Shown here one piece after another: positions 46,487 to 56,539 of a stretch of 64,000 bases of DNA. Position 1 is the stretch's first letter. Each line of letters opens with the position of its first letter. The stretch comes from Hygrocybe punicea (taxonomy: Eukaryota > Basidiomycota > Agaricomycetes > Agaricales > Hygrophoraceae), in contig OY744463.1 of assembly GCA_963556145.1 (NCBI GenBank), positions 5,518,001 to 5,582,000 on the forward strand, given 5' to 3'. Position numbers and translations under genes: made by a program. The notes under the pieces are model-generated. The model worked only from the letters and a program-made list of their open reading frames with translations, searched no databases and was not told the DNA's origin.

Positions 46487-48150
46487 TGTTACGTTTCCAA
46501 CTCCGCTTCCAACCCCGATGCCCATTCCGATACCCACCATGACGATTCTGCACTGCACACCTTCCTTTTTCATTTCTTTTTGTCCTTTGTCTTCCTTTCA
46601 ACGTCATTGTTTCTTCATTTGGACATCCTTGTATTTTCTTATTCTTGTTCTCTTTTTGTCCCTTCTTCTAGAACAATCCAGACCGACCATGGACATCTCC
46701 CACGTGACCTTGTTGTACCCGAATAGTCTCCTTGCCGATGGACGTCACCGACATTGTCTTTTCCCTTCGATATCTTGTTTACGCTATCCCACGACAAACC
46801 GATCACAATGGCTGTACTCCCGACACAGCTCATTACCGTAATTGTTATTGGCAGTATCGCCATCACCTTCCTGATCGGTTTTTACCTTGTTATGATCTAT
46901 CTTTGGCATCGGTACCGAAACCCTTCTGCCATCGATACTTCCGACTTCCACCTCAACAATATATCGACACGTAATTGACAATTGCCATTCCCGGATATTT
47001 GGTTTCCATATTCGTACCCTGTGCCCACCATTATCCTCCCTGACGATCCGACGACATTCCTCACCTGCATGCGAACTCTGAACAATCCCCGATCACAAGA
47101 CATTTCACTGTTCTCTCTAATCCGACCATTGCCGAAGCACATTCTTTTGGACTTCGACCACAGACCATACGACTTCCCAAACAGTGAACCAACCCCTATC
47201 CATATTGTTCACACGACACCGCTTCAATGCAGTACCCGACAACTTGTTCCCACAGCTTGTCACTCGTGCCATGACTCGAAACCTGGACCCACATTCATTT
47301 AACCTTTTCCATCTATAACCTTGATATCTCCCACACTCGTTTACAATGATACCCTTTCTTGGACGAATACCGACATCAAGTGGACCTTCTTGTTCCACAA
47401 ACAGGACAAGACACCGCTCCTCGATATGTCATCAACAGACATCGTCATCCGGTACAGCTTATGCTGTTCACATGTCTGACCTCGACTAGCCCACCGTCCT
47501 AGTTGGTTTTCCTTCCACACATTCCTTTGTTTTCTTTCATGCAAACCTTGCCACTACATCCACACCACCTCAAGACATTCTCATCACCAATCCCACACTG
47601 GATGATACCCATCTTCGACCCGACCGTACAATGCACTTGCCAGATTGCACACTTGCTTGTTACAGCAAGTGTAGACCCCGAATAGGCAATTCTGCACATC
47701 ACATGATCTGATGACAAATCATCCGAGTCATCTGGACCTCACCTCTCCCTCAATGACACCCGGGCCTCCAGTTGGATCGCGAGAACATCGACATGAGGAC
47801 GCCTCATGTGCGCCTCATGGTGAACACATGGTAGAGTTGGACATGTTATGGCTTCATGGTTGTATTTCTGTTTGCCTCCCCTCAAGACCAGTCACTATAT
47901 ATACTGTTCTTGTTGTTGGTTCGGACTTTTTCTTCTTTTCCTTTCTTTACGTTTAGTCTGGTTCTTGGGGCAGACCCCCTTATCTTGGGTAACCCCCACG
48001 GCTCGCAATGACATTGTACCATGAACCCCCCCTCTTAGCAGTGTTGTCTTAGTAGTAAGCAACAATGAAAACTGCTTCTCTCTCCTCTGGAATCCGATCC
48101 CCAGTTAAGTTGATTGTTGCCGGAGCCCGCTGCAGAAGCGATCCGTAACA
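46487..48150 (+). mobile_element. Complete solo LTR, copy 2
   Basis: TGTTAC..GTAACA ends with CCCAC duplicated at 46,482-46,486 and 48,151-48,155. Very similar to copy 1 along its full length, including the small membrane-protein frame. Inserted in the GC-rich minisatellite. Confidence 0.95.
46808..46978 (+). CDS. Small single-pass membrane protein ORF inside solo LTR 2
   Basis: 56-residue frame matching the one at 30,528-30,698; the hydrophobic helix (VIVIGSIAITFLIGFYLVMI) and the YLWHR junction are kept, with changes such as Ser to Gly and His to Tyr. No stop. See the LTR 1 entry for the caveat that LTRs rarely code. Confidence 0.4.
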   Translation: MAVLPTQLITVIVIGSIAITFLIGFYLVMIYLWHRYRNPSAIDTSDFHLNNISTRN

Positions 48151-48490
48151 CCCACCATGCCCAACAGGGCAGCCAATGACGACAGCCACCCCACTAATGC
48201 CCAACCCCACACCAACAGGGCCGCCAACGACGAACAACAACGACGATGGCCCCACCATGCCTAACAGGGCTGCCAACAATGACGGCCACCCCATCAACGC
48301 CCAATGCCGCATCCAACAGGGCCGCCAACGCCCAACGACGACGATGATGGCCCCAGCAACACCCACCAGGGCTGCCAACGCCCAACGACGATGATGACGG
48401 CCCCAGCAATGCCAACCAGGGCCGCCAACGCCCAACGATGATGACGATGGCCCCACCAACACAATGACCCCCTGCAGGGCCACTAACACC

Positions 48491-50049
48491 TCGCAAAACA
48501 CACCGCTACATCAATTGATGTGTGTGCCGGCTTCGCGAGGTATGTAGGCTGTCTGAGTGGGGGCCCGCTGACATCCAACCGTGACCGCAATGACGACGGC
48601 CCCAACATCCAATGGAGATGGCTGACTTCTCGTGGAGTATGCCGTCGTGGGTCCATGCAGTGCTGGAAATCATGGGGCTATATATATATAATATCTAATA
48701 GGTGCTTCAAGAAAAAAACTACAACTACATTACTATAGAACCCTTGAAGTCACCCACCCTGGACCCATGCCCAAGGAATAGTGGAGAGGCCATCCCCCCC
48801 ACTGGTGACATGTCAAGAAATGAATGCCTGCAACTATCCACAAGCTGCACCCTCACCAGGACTTCGGTGCCCTGGCATCTAGCAGAGAAATTCGGCTCTC
48901 TCTGCCGGGGTGAGTGAAGTGGAAGTGGAAGAGCACTGAAGGCAAAACACGTAGGTTTCGGGGTTTTTAAATAAAATTGAACTATCACATGATCGTAAAC
49001 ATGTGATTTTTGACGTGGGAATTAGTCACATCACTCAGGAATTGCCGGGTCACGGGTTTGGTCTGACTAGCAATCTTGCAGAATATTTGTTCCAGCTTTC
49101 TGAAGTTCACTTTAGCCTCTCTGGTCTCTCTGAGCTCTCTTACCTCACTCTCACTCTCTAATCTACTACATACCACACAAACAATAGCTTGGGAAATTCA
49201 GCAATACTCAAAGCTCACTCAAAGCTCACTATAACAAATATGTCACTACCACAAACAATGAAAAAGAAAAACTTTGAACATCAAAGAGTTGCATCAACTT
49301 CAAAAGAAGAGGAAGAGAGCCAACAAAATCCCTTTCAGCTGATGACAATGACATTCTTGACAAGGTTTGTGCCATTTGGATAATGCTTCTTTTCATGCTG
49401 ATATATTAATCTTCAGTAGAAAATTGCCAATTGGTTTAAGAATGGGCAACAATCCCAATAAAATAAGAAGAAAGTAGGAGATTTCCAGGAGTCAGAAAGT
49501 CATGTTGAGAAGGATAATGGTGATTTAATGGCTAAATTCTCAAGGCATTTTTCTAAATGGAAGGATAGTGACTTTTATGATGAGTGGCATGAATTTACAC
49601 TTGGGATGGTTCTGAAAATACTGTCAGAATAATAATCTTGTTTGCAGCCTTTTATAGTGAAACTGCCACTGCACACTGGAGGGATATTGAAGAAGATCCT
49701 CACAAGTTTTTTGAGGCAAGATCTATTCCTCAGAACATGGACATTCTTATCAAGAAGCCACCACACTTTACAAACTGATGTGCTAATGGGCTTTATCATT
49801 ACTGGTTCACATTGCAAGAGGAAGGAAAACAACCATCACAGGTCAGATAGGAGTTGCATGCTTTAGATAAGCAGAGGTGAACTGCCATCAAGAAGAAGAC
49901 AAGCAAGCCATACTTGGAGGTAGAAGATGCTGAAGAGGACATTGAGGTATGAATATATATATATATGAATAAAAGAAAAAAAAGTATTGAATTGACAGCA
50001 TAAATTGAACACTGATGTTACCAACATTGTTATAATTAGGAGGAGAATT
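48491..50049. other. Degenerate transposon-like sequence, no intact gene
   Basis: At about 49,630-49,910 a decayed plus-strand frame reads AAFYSETATAHWRDIEEDPHKFFEARS and HFTN*CANGLYHYWF; this kind of sequence occurs in mushroom transposon-linked ORFs, but I cannot name the family. A short frame at 49,240-49,380 (LPQTMKKKNFEHQRVAST) precedes it. Elsewhere nothing is recognised. Confidence 0.4.
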
Positions 50050-50500
50050 AGGAGGGTATACATATCCTGAAAACATCAGCCTAGACCATTTCAGCTGGCC
50101 CAAGATATATCCTAGAAGCACCAGCCTAGACCAGTCCCAGTTGGCTGGGGAAAATATTAGCCTGGACCATGTGAGTTGGGCCAGGATATATCCTGGGAAC
50201 ATCAGCCTGGACCATCTCAGTTGGGCCAGGATATATCCCAGGAATACCAGCCTGGACTGTGTCAGTTGGGCCATGAGATATCCTGAGAACATCAGCCTGG
50301 ACCATGTGAGTTGGGCCAGGATATATCCTGGGAACACCAGCCTGGACCATCTCAGTTGGGCCAGGATATATCCTGGGAACATCAGCCTGGACCATGTGAG
50401 TTGGGCCAGGATATATCTCAGCCTGATTCAGCTATCCCCAAGCCAGTTGGGCAATCTCATTTTCAGGCATCCCAACTCAGTTGGTAATATCTTGCTGAAT
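50050..50500 (-). repeat. 45-bp minisatellite, right member of an inverted pair
   Basis: The same 42-45 bp unit as 39,575-40,070, inverted (GGGCCAGGATATATCCTGGG, AACATCAGCCTGGACCAT), about nine units. Its outer edge ends in the shared segment that mirrors 39,560-39,640 (GGCATCCCAACT ... TTGGTAATATCTTGCTGAAT). Confidence 0.9.
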
Positions 50501-50855
50501 GCCCTGTCTGGGTAGTCATCTTTTCTCCTTGCGTGATGTATCCGTCCCGTACCAGAGCCGTTCTGGCATCTTTCACATTGTGCACGTCAGTAAGGACACC
50601 CGTGGCATCAGCTAACTCATCTCTGGTTAGTCTGGTCGCGTGGTTTTTGTCTAAGTTACCTCACGGAGTTCGGTTTTTCGAGGTCATAGGATTATAGTGT
50701 ATCTTAGGATCCTATCAGGTAGAAGTTAAGCTATCGTAGTGTTCGTTCTATTGTGCAAGAAAGGTGTGGGGCCGCCGCTCAGGTTTCCTTTGTTGGGGTC
50801 CGGGTCGGGGTGCCACGCGGTGTGTTGCCAAGAGAGTCCTTCATTCATATTTTAG
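50501..50855. other. Spacer, no gene recognised
   Basis: Moderately GC-rich; possibly the 5' flank of the TET/JBP relic. No motif found. Confidence 0.4.
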
Positions 50856-51440
50856 AGACCAAGTGACCCTTTGAAGCCTTCTGCAAACCATCTTAAGTGG
50901 AGTACTGGAGATTGGATGTCTTCAATAGCTGATGTAGAATCGTTCATCAATATGGTCTTCTTTATGGTTCATCCATTACTGCAACAAATTGGCAGCGAAG
51001 CTTTGGACAAGCTTAGGTCAGCCAACCTGACAGCTAACGTCGCAGGATCCTGGACATCCCATTTCACTGGGACCACGGTTATCATCAACCGGAAGACATT
51101 GGCACATCATGATGGGAATGGTATGCCACCTTGGTATGACTTCCTCCTGGGTATCAGAGACTATCATGATTGCACTCTTGATATGCCCGACCTTGGACTG
51201 TAGCTTGATTATGGGCCCAGAACTGGCATCTTCCTATGTGGCAACAGCATCAGACACGAAGTCACAGACTGGAGTGGTGGGGATCGAGTTTGCTATGCTC
51301 ATTTCCTCAGGAAGAAAGTCTTGGAGCATTTAAATGTAGAATTGTCAGGGTGGTCTGAGCAGAAAGAATTTTGTACCATCATTCCAGAGGTGAAATGTTG
51401 TGAATTGGGTATTAAAAACTTAGCACATGTAGCAGCGTAA
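50856..51440 (+). pseudogene. TET/JBP-type 2-oxoglutarate/Fe(II) dioxygenase
   Basis: Members of this family oxidise the methyl group of 5-methylcytosine or thymine in DNA. The double-stranded beta-helix core is visible: TVIINRKTLAHHDGNGMPPW with the H-x-D iron pair (His 51,105, Asp 51,111), YDFLLGIRDYHDCTLDMPDL, YGPRTGIFLCGNSIRHEV with the distal His at 51,255, and GDRVCYAHFLRKK with the Arg expected to hold 2-oxoglutarate. All iron and cofactor residues are present. A TAG at 51,201-51,203 (LGL*LDYG) breaks the frame; CAG to TAG would explain it. The N-terminus is cut short after a stop at 50,853. In mushroom genomes such genes are known to have spread with KDZ transposons, and a KDZ transposase starts 550 bp downstream on the same strand. 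Confidence 0.85.
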
Positions 51441-51528
51441 ACATCATTCCTAAAATATGTATCCTTGTCCTGAACTTACGAAATATTACTTGTATAACAT
51501 TGCCATCAGCCTATCAGCAGGTTATAGT

Positions 51529-51789
51529 TTAGATTGTCCATCTTGAGTTGCAGTAACAGGAATGAGAGCATCTCAATTGCGTATCTAGGCACTGAAAGGG
51601 AGGTCTGATCATGGTTGTCTCAAGTTCAGGCTTGCATGCTGTAAAAGCACTGCGCCTGGTATATGCCAGGGGATCAAAGGTGGATACCATAATGTCGTTC
51701 CAAAGGTTGGTGCACACCAGTGCAGGTGGGGACTGGTATTCTGGTTGACCATCGGGGTAACACTGATCTGTGCAAGTATGAGAAAACAA
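51529..51789 (-). CDS. Short unassigned frame between TET/JBP and KDZ
   Basis: 86 codons on the minus strand, Cys-rich (CTDQCYPDG at the start, CSHSCYCNSR near the end), with a segment NLWNDIMVSTFDPLAYTRR that looks protein-like. The start may lie further upstream through an intron. I do not recognise it; it could be a third gene of the KDZ element or chance. Confidence 0.25.
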   Translation of the reverse strand: MFSHTCTDQCYPDGQPEYQSPPALVCTNLWNDIMVSTFDPLAYTRRSAFTACKPELETTMIRPPFQCLDTQLRCSHSCYCNSRWTI

Positions 51790-51988
51790 GGTGGTTGTCA
51801 GTATTGTCAGGCATGGCTACGAACCATAAGACCTGCAATGGGAGCACGTGACATGTGTTTCAGAGCCATGATGTGACATGTCACACCGACTCGTCGGATG
51901 TGACACATCACACATCACATGTCACATGTAACATCAACATCAACCAATTGTAAACATCAACCAATTTAACATCAACCACCTCCCACCA

Positions 51989-54900
51989 ATGCCCAAATTG
52001 TCCAAAGAGAAACATGGGAAGAAGAGAACAGCTCAAGAAGTCATCTTTGTTGAGAAAAATATGAAAAATGGGTATCTAAACCAGTCGCAGGCAAGCTTCC
52101 CAAAAGTCCACAGAAATCCAGTCCAAAAAAGTCACCTGTGGATTCAAACCGTCAGCAAAGCATGTCCCCAGAAGTGCCTCCCAACTCAGGTACACCGCAA
52201 CCTCCAAAACGCAAGACGGCGAAAGGCAATGTCAGCTATTCCTTTACCTGCTTTGTAGTCACTCTAAATTATTGGCAGACCGAAAATTGTTACCTCAGGG
52301 AGTGGATTCCACTTCACAATGAATATCTGAGGGAGATGTTGAGCATGGAAGCTCCTCCTATTCCTGCCACCTGTCATATCTGCAAGAAGCAAGGTGGCCC
52401 CATTCGCTGCTTGAGCTGTCTCGGTTGTCCATTATTCTGTAAAGAATGTTGTCGAATCTCCCACCAGGGGACTCCATTCCACAAACTCGAATCATGGAAT
52501 GGAAGCTGCTTCACCCCATCCTCATTACATGACATAGGATTCTGCTTGCATCTTGGGCACGGCGGTGATCCATGTCCCTCCAATTCCATCCGAGATGTCT
52601 GGGAGGATGTTGGGGAAGGCTCATCTTCGATGTCACAGATCGAGAATGATCAGCTGCTGGTTGACTTGAACCAGGAAGATGATGATAACAACTCGGATGA
52701 CAGTGTGCTGGTTATGGTTGATATTTCCGGAATCCACCGGCACCATGTTCGCTGGTGTCATTGTCCATCAAAAGACAAGCCACAATGGCAATTGTTCAAG
52801 ACCGGTCTCTTTCCGGCAACATTCAAACATCCTCGCTTGGCATTTACCTTTCAAGTCCTGGATTACTTTCATGTCGATCAGGTTGAATGTAAGACTTCTG
52901 CCAACAATTTCTACTCAAAACTGTGCCGGCTTACAAATAATGCCTTTCCTGACACTGTATCAGTGAGTCTCCATCTTAAAGGCTGTATTTATGGATGGTG
53001 GAATGGACCTGTCAAATAGGACCGCTATAGAGAGCTCATGAGGGTCTCACAGCAATGGCATGACATCAAAGTTCGGAAATGGTTTGGTTATGGCCACGAC
53101 ACTGACAAAGAACCAGGCAACAGCGACCTCACTTTCTTCTGCCCAGCATGCCCACAGCCGGGCATCAACCTCCCTGATAACTGGAAGGAATTGCCTAATC
53201 CATTAGTAAAATGGACCTGCCAATGTTTATTGAAAGTAACATTTTCACAGGTGGTTGTATTGGAGAAGCCTCGTGGTGGATGGAAATTTTACTGCAGCAC
53301 ACATGCACATGAGGAATCCTGGCAATGATGTGGAGCTTACGAATGGAACTGGGTATTTTGTGCAAAGAGCTCCCTATGAAGAGCACATCAAGGAAGCGGT
53401 GGAGGTCAAACAGGTGCAAAATTCATTTGTTGTGGTCTTAGGTTCCAAACTCAAACTTGCATTAGAAATCATCATGTTCCAAGCACAGAGCAGTCACCCA
53501 GAGCAATGCAAACAATAGGAACCTGGAATCCACAGGGGTGGGTGCCTGTGCCTGTGCAAGGCATGGATGCTTCGTTCTGCACAGCATGGTGGATTTTCAG
53601 AAGGGTGAAAGGTAACGATGTCAGGTCAGAATGTCCTTGACGTGACCTGAAATCCTCGTCAGGCAAATGAACATAGGCTACTCAATATGTGAAGCCCTCA
53701 AGTACAACACCGAAGGCATGTGGCAAGCTCTCTTGTTCTATGATGTGATATGTGAGTGGGCGGTGAATTTTGGTAGACGTGTGAAGCAGAGTAGTTTTTT
53801 GGATGCACCTACCATGGAATTGATCTTTGGTATTGGAAAATTCCATTTAAATGCTCACAAGGATGACTGCTTTCCACAATTCTCTTCCAACTTTATTCAT
53901 GGTGCTGGGCAGCTAGATAGAGAACAGATGGAAACTCTGTGAGTAATCATCAACTTGATCTCATGCATTACAAAGTCACTGGCAGGAGATTTTGGATGAC
54001 ATGATGAGACATTCAAACTGGAAAAGGTTGGTTGGAATGAGTATGCAACAACCATCATCTTTCTCCTGGTTTGATACTCATCCTCTGAACAGTAAAAATG
54101 TTGATAGCAAAACATAAAACAGCTATCAGGGTCAAACAAGAAAGCAAGGAGGCATATCAAGATTTGTCAAGTTCATTGGATCCTGCATTGGTGAAAAAGT
54201 GGAGTGAAAGCCAAACTTTTGCTGAATCACAATGTGGGGATGCACTGAAAATTTATCAAGTTGCTTTGAAGCAAGGTCAGTGATATTTCCTCCCCATAGT
54301 AGTGATGAATGAACAGTTCATAGCACCAACTATGGCGGAAATACGTCTGAAATTGGGGAGGAACCCCAAGGGGGAAGCAGGAGATTCCAATGCAGTGGCC
54401 TGGTTAGTGTCTGGGCTAAACATTGAACAAGCTCAGTATGTTCCTCACATTATATGATCACTTTCCTGTTCACAATTCTGAATTTCAGGGACAATCTCAC
54501 TCATGATATGCGAAAGCTTAAAAAAGCCGTTTCCACAGCGGAACAAAACAAGATTATGGATCGACGAAAACAGTGACAAAGCAGGATTGATGCCTTCCAG
54601 AGGAAGACAACCTTTCTATTCAATGGGCATGACGTGGAGGAAGAGGATTGGGAGGAAAAGGATAAAACATCCCCGGATGATGTTGGCATGTCTGATGATT
54701 CACAAGATTCTGCATCAGATGAGGAGGGAACAGATTATGAAGAAGATTGTGATCCTTTCCTAGCAGAAAACGCTCGTATCAGTTTGCCTTCTACAATAGG
54801 AGAGGAGGTATGTAAAAGGGTGGGATGGATTGAAATGGCTTCACAAGAAATGGAGCTTCGAAAAGGACAAGCTAACGAGTCCCTGGAGAAAATACATTTC

Positions 54901-55616
54901 GCTCTGGGACATAAAGCATTGCTTTATCGAACAAGGATTAGGAAGGCCAAAGGACAAAAGGCCAAGACACGGACTTGGGGAGCCATTCGTCATGCAGATG
55001 TGGCTTTGCGTGAATGTGTGAGGTCTTATGGTCAAGCTCGTAGGGCATTGGTAAACCTGGGTGCGGACAAGGAAACATTGGCACATTACCAAGAAATTTG
55101 TAGAGAGGATTTGAAGCTTAGTGGAGATGTTGTGGAAGAAAACAGATTTGGGCAAAAGAGTGATGCATTGGCATGGTTTTGGAGAATGGGTGACCAGAAC
55201 AAGGAAGAGGAGGACAACTGGATGTCAGAATGTGAGTTTTCAAATGAGATCTACCACAATATACCATTGAAGTTGCAGTAGTTTACAGAGTGAACTGGTT
55301 GAGAACGAAGGCTAGAGCAGAGAGAGCAGGGGAAGAGGAAACAACGCTGTTGGCAGAGATGGAGTTTACCATAAGATGGTATAGGTTTCAACAATGACTG
55401 TGGAAGGAAAGAGCAAGACGAGCACTGCAGTCTTCAAGGCAGGGAAGGGGACATCACGCATATGCTGAGAAGCAAGTTCTAATGTGGAAAAGATTTGCAG
55501 AAGCAGCGAAGAAAGGTTTTCCAGTGATGGCGTTGAATAGTAGCAGGCAAATTTCTTTCGGAGTCAAATATTGGTCTTATTTAATGCTCATTGCATATGA
55601 ACATCATGTCCAATGA
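51989..55616 (+). pseudogene. KDZ transposase 2 with CxC2 cysteine cluster, nearly full length
   Basis: Starts MPKLSKEKHGKKRTAQEVIF; the basic N-terminus shifts frame near 52,093. After an intron (52,231-52,278) comes YLREWIPLHNEYLREML and the CxC2-type zinc cluster (CHICKKQGG, RCLSCLGCPLFCKEC), then FNGS-like WNGSCFTPSSLHDIGF and FTFQVLDYFHVDQVECKTSA. An intron (52,963-53,019) leads to RYRELMRVSQQWHDIKVRKW and FCPACPQPGINLP. The RNase-H-like part follows in several exons: DGNFTAAHMHMRNP, GACACARHGCFV, YDVICEWAVNFGRR, GIGKFHLNAHKDDCF and FIHGAGQLDREQMETL. C-terminal exons are Lys/Glu-rich helices. In-frame TGA stops lie at 53,956, 54,574 and 55,395, each followed by the family sequence in the same frame. 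Terminal repeats were not identified. Confidence 0.9.
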
Positions 55617-55789
55617 GGAACATCTGATATTGTTGGGCAATAAATATCCAACCCATGGTGGATGGGCTAACGTGATTGGTGTCCCCATGTCAGCCAATCC
55701 AATGGAAATGGGAACCTGATATCCTGCCGATGTTGTCATAAATGGCCTGCTTGTCCGAGATGGGTTGGATAAGAAGATGGGTGGGATCA
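55617..55789. other. 3' flank of KDZ 2, no gene
   Basis: No gene is seen; terminal inverted repeats of the KDZ element could not be recognised here. Confidence 0.4.
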
Positions 55790-56510
55790 AATACAAGTGG
55801 GGAATAAATATCACACCCAGCTCAGCCCATCCAATGCCAGTGGGGAATAAATATCCAACCCCTTCTCAGCCCGGTGGGGAACAAATATCCCACCCCATCT
55901 TGGCCCATCCAATGCCATTGGGGAATTAATGTCCCACCCAACTCGGCCCATCCAATGCCAGTGGGAAATAAATATCTGACCCCATCTCGACCCATCCAAT
56001 GCCAATGGGAAATAAATATCCCACCCCATCTCGGCCCATCACATGATATTGGGGAATTAATATCCATCCCCTTCTCGGCCTATCCAATGACAGTGGGGAA
56101 TAAATATCCCAATATATCTTGGCCCATCCAATGGCATTGGGGAATAAAAATCACACCCCATCTCGGCCCATCACATCAAATTGGGGAATTAATATCCATC
56201 CCCTTCTCGGCCCATCCATGGGACATAAATATCTGACCCCATCTCAGCCTATCCAATGACAATGGGACATAAATATCGGACCACATCTCGGCCCATCCAA
56301 TGCCAGTGGGAAATAAATATCCCACCCCGTCTTGGCCCAATCAATTCTAGTGCGAAATCCTTATTTCTAACTTTATGGGCCCATTTAATAACAAGGGAAA
56401 GAAATATCTCAGCTCATCTCGGCCCATCCAATCCTATAGGTCTGGATAATATCCTGGCCCATCTCGGCCCATCCACTGAGATTGGAGGTTTAGCTCATGG
56501 GTTCTCCCAA
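55790..56510 (+). repeat. Minisatellite of about 50 bp, roughly thirteen units
   Basis: Unit CCCATCTCGGCCCATCCAAT followed by GCCAGTGGGAAATAAATAT and CCCACC, with point and length variation. Frames on both strands read the repeat (Trp/Pro/Gly-rich) and are not genes. The LINE begins directly after it. Confidence 0.92.
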
Positions 56511-56539
56511 TATTACTGATAAAAAATCCGATACAAGGT

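Larger units (their letters stand above)
44460..48490 (+). repeat. GC-rich minisatellite, split by repeat C and a solo LTR
   Basis: The satellite pieces are 44,460-44,949, 46,394-46,486 and 48,151-48,490. The unit of roughly 40-50 bp is built from CCAACAGGGCCGCCAACG, CCCAACGACGACGATGA and GGCCCCACCA. Removing repeat C (44,950-46,393) and the LTR (46,487-48,150) with their duplicates makes one array of about 0.9 kb. Open frames on the minus strand (Val/Gly-rich) only follow the repeat. Just past the array (about 48,495-48,540) is an imperfect palindrome around ATCAATTGAT that also occurs, inverted, near 42,560 inside the hAT element. Confidence 0.88.

Noticed and set aside
55811..56519. Trp/Pro/Gly-rich frames on both strands
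   Set aside because: Driven by the 50-bp tandem repeat; no domain and no start context.
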